Origin: an uncultured Opitutales bacterium | GTDB taxonomy: Bacteria; Verrucomicrobiota; Verrucomicrobiia; Opitutales; UBA2995 | NCBI GenBank assembly: GCA_937920335.1 | Contig: CALGUT010000614.1 | Span: 1 to 7,299, forward strand | Direction: 5' to 3' | DNA: 7,299 bases | Shown: in pieces, positions 6,890 to 7,299 of the stretch | How positions within the stretch are numbered: position 1 is the first letter of the stretch | Layout of the letters: each line of letters begins with the position of its first letter | Notes under the pieces: model-generated | The model's input: the letters and a program-made list of their open reading frames with translations, nothing else | Told to the model about the DNA's origin: nothing | Database searches by the model: none | Program-made: the position numbers and the translations under genes

Positions 6890-7240
6890 CTACATTTCCT
6901 GATCTAGTTCAGGGGATTCTTCGTCTGCCGTTTCCTCCGGCGGCGTTTCTATCTCAGGAGGATTTGGCGGCGGTGCAACCATCACGGTCGTTCCAACCTC
7001 CTCTTCGTACCCAAAATCGACATTCGTCGCCATTTGAGTCAGCGGCAACGCGATAACCAGCGCAGCAGTTATAACGAACGAACCAACGAAAGGCAGGGTC
7101 CCTCCAACAATCGTTTTATTGGGATCTGTAAGATACATGTCAGATAGGGATTTGGCTGACCCACCGTGAACGAAAGCGCTCGTTGGAAGGTCCAGATTAG
7201 GCCCAATCATATTCGCAAAGCTAAAAAAATAGCAGTACAT
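6890..7240 (-). CDS. N-terminal half of the split TonB-like protein (membrane anchor and linker)
   Basis: The 116-residue frame has about 42 polar N-terminal residues (with LPTSAFVHGG), a single transmembrane segment (TIVGGTLPFVGSFVITAALV and on to LPLTQM, about 43-69), and then a Pro/Glu-rich stretch (APPPNPPEIETPPEE) ending at TAG 6892-6890. The start could be ATG 7240, with GGAG only two bases upstream, or ATG 7210 (MIGPNLDLPTS); neither is decisive. Alone it would anchor in the inner membrane without a receptor-contacting domain, so it should not work as TonB. The next coding frame continues in the same phase directly after the stop. Neither ExbB nor ExbD is visible in the remaining bases upstream. 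Confidence 0.65.
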   Translation of the reverse strand: MYCYFFSFANMIGPNLDLPTSAFVHGGSAKSLSDMYLTDPNKTIVGGTLPFVGSFVITAALVIALPLTQMATNVDFGYEEEVGTTVMVAPPPNPPEIETPPEETADEESPELDQEM

Positions 7241-7299
7241 TACTCCGCAGATTCAACTAACAAGTGCAAGAGGCTAGAGGCCCATTATTATCGTTAGTG

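Larger units (their letters stand above)
6485..7240 (-). pseudogene. TonB-like energy transducer gene interrupted by an in-frame TAG at 6890-6892
   Basis: Two consecutive minus-strand open frames share one phase (7240 to 6892 is 116 whole codons, and the frame continues to 6485), separated only by one TAG. Read through, they give a 251-codon protein with normal TonB layout. Residues about 43-70 form a transmembrane anchor, residues about 87-116 a proline- and glutamate-rich periplasmic linker, then an ALNPGTGG segment, and residues about 165-251 a TonB C-terminal domain. The linker sequence runs ELDQEM-stop-KLSLDQISMALNPG without other damage. The simplest explanation is a single substitution, for example CAG to TAG. 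TonB links the ExbB/ExbD proton-driven motor to outer-membrane receptors that import glycans or metal complexes. Whether this copy is dead, strain-variable, a sequencing error or read through cannot be settled here. The gene converges on tex with 7 bases between the stops. An alternative start is ATG 7210. Confidence 0.75.

Noticed and set aside
6890..6892. TAG reassigned to an amino acid (alternative genetic code)
   Set aside because: tex and the TonB-like gene itself both end on TAG at sensible protein ends, so TAG acts as a normal stop here. Specific readthrough at this one site cannot be excluded.
7257..7298. Possible 3' end of an upstream minus-strand gene such as exbD (open frame ending in TAG at 7259-7257)
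   Set aside because: Only 13 codons are visible and they show no recognisable family motif. ExbD would fit the context, but the sequence does not show it.
1..7299. CRISPR array, transposon, toxin-antitoxin, phage-defence or biosynthetic system
   Set aside because: No spaced direct repeats, transposase, integrase, short paired frames or defence domains were seen on either strand.

Overview
The window looks like chromosomal DNA from a free-living, probably aquatic member of the Planctomycetota-Verrucomicrobiota group, most likely Verrucomicrobiota (Opitutae-like). This is inferred from gene style: a Tat-exported enolase-superfamily protein, a secreted PQQ-type beta-propeller with a WPDFRGPN-type N-terminus, a secreted Cys-type sulfatase, and a TonB-like protein with an ALNPGTGG linker. 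No taxonomic search could be run. No phage, insertion sequence, CRISPR array, tRNA or rRNA was seen.

Left part (1-4073): a divergent locus. An enolase-superfamily sugar-acid dehydratase-like protein runs leftwards out of the window; its last residues are missing. Across a 165-base intergenic region, a secreted beta-propeller gene and a secreted sulfatase gene run rightwards, 104 bases apart. All three products carry export signals (one Tat, two Sec). Together they suggest breakdown of sulfated polysaccharides or their acidic sugars outside the cytoplasm; the substrate is unknown.

Middle (4074-6477): after a weak terminator-like hairpin comes a much stronger hairpin with a T tract, which ends one base before the preferred ATG of tex. 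Tex is a complete housekeeping RNA-binding protein with a YqgF-like domain, helix-hairpin-helix motifs and an S1 domain. Its placement right behind a terminator-like structure is unusual and suggests leader control or leaderless transcription.

Right part (6485-7240, minus strand, convergent with tex): a TonB-like energy-transducing gene that an in-frame TAG splits into an N-terminal membrane-anchor half and a C-terminal TonB-domain half. The reading frame is the same on both sides and both halves look intact, so this is best read as one gene with a single nonsense codon: recent inactivation, strain variation, a sequencing error, or less likely readthrough. This is the most striking observation. 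No new multi-gene system could be supported.
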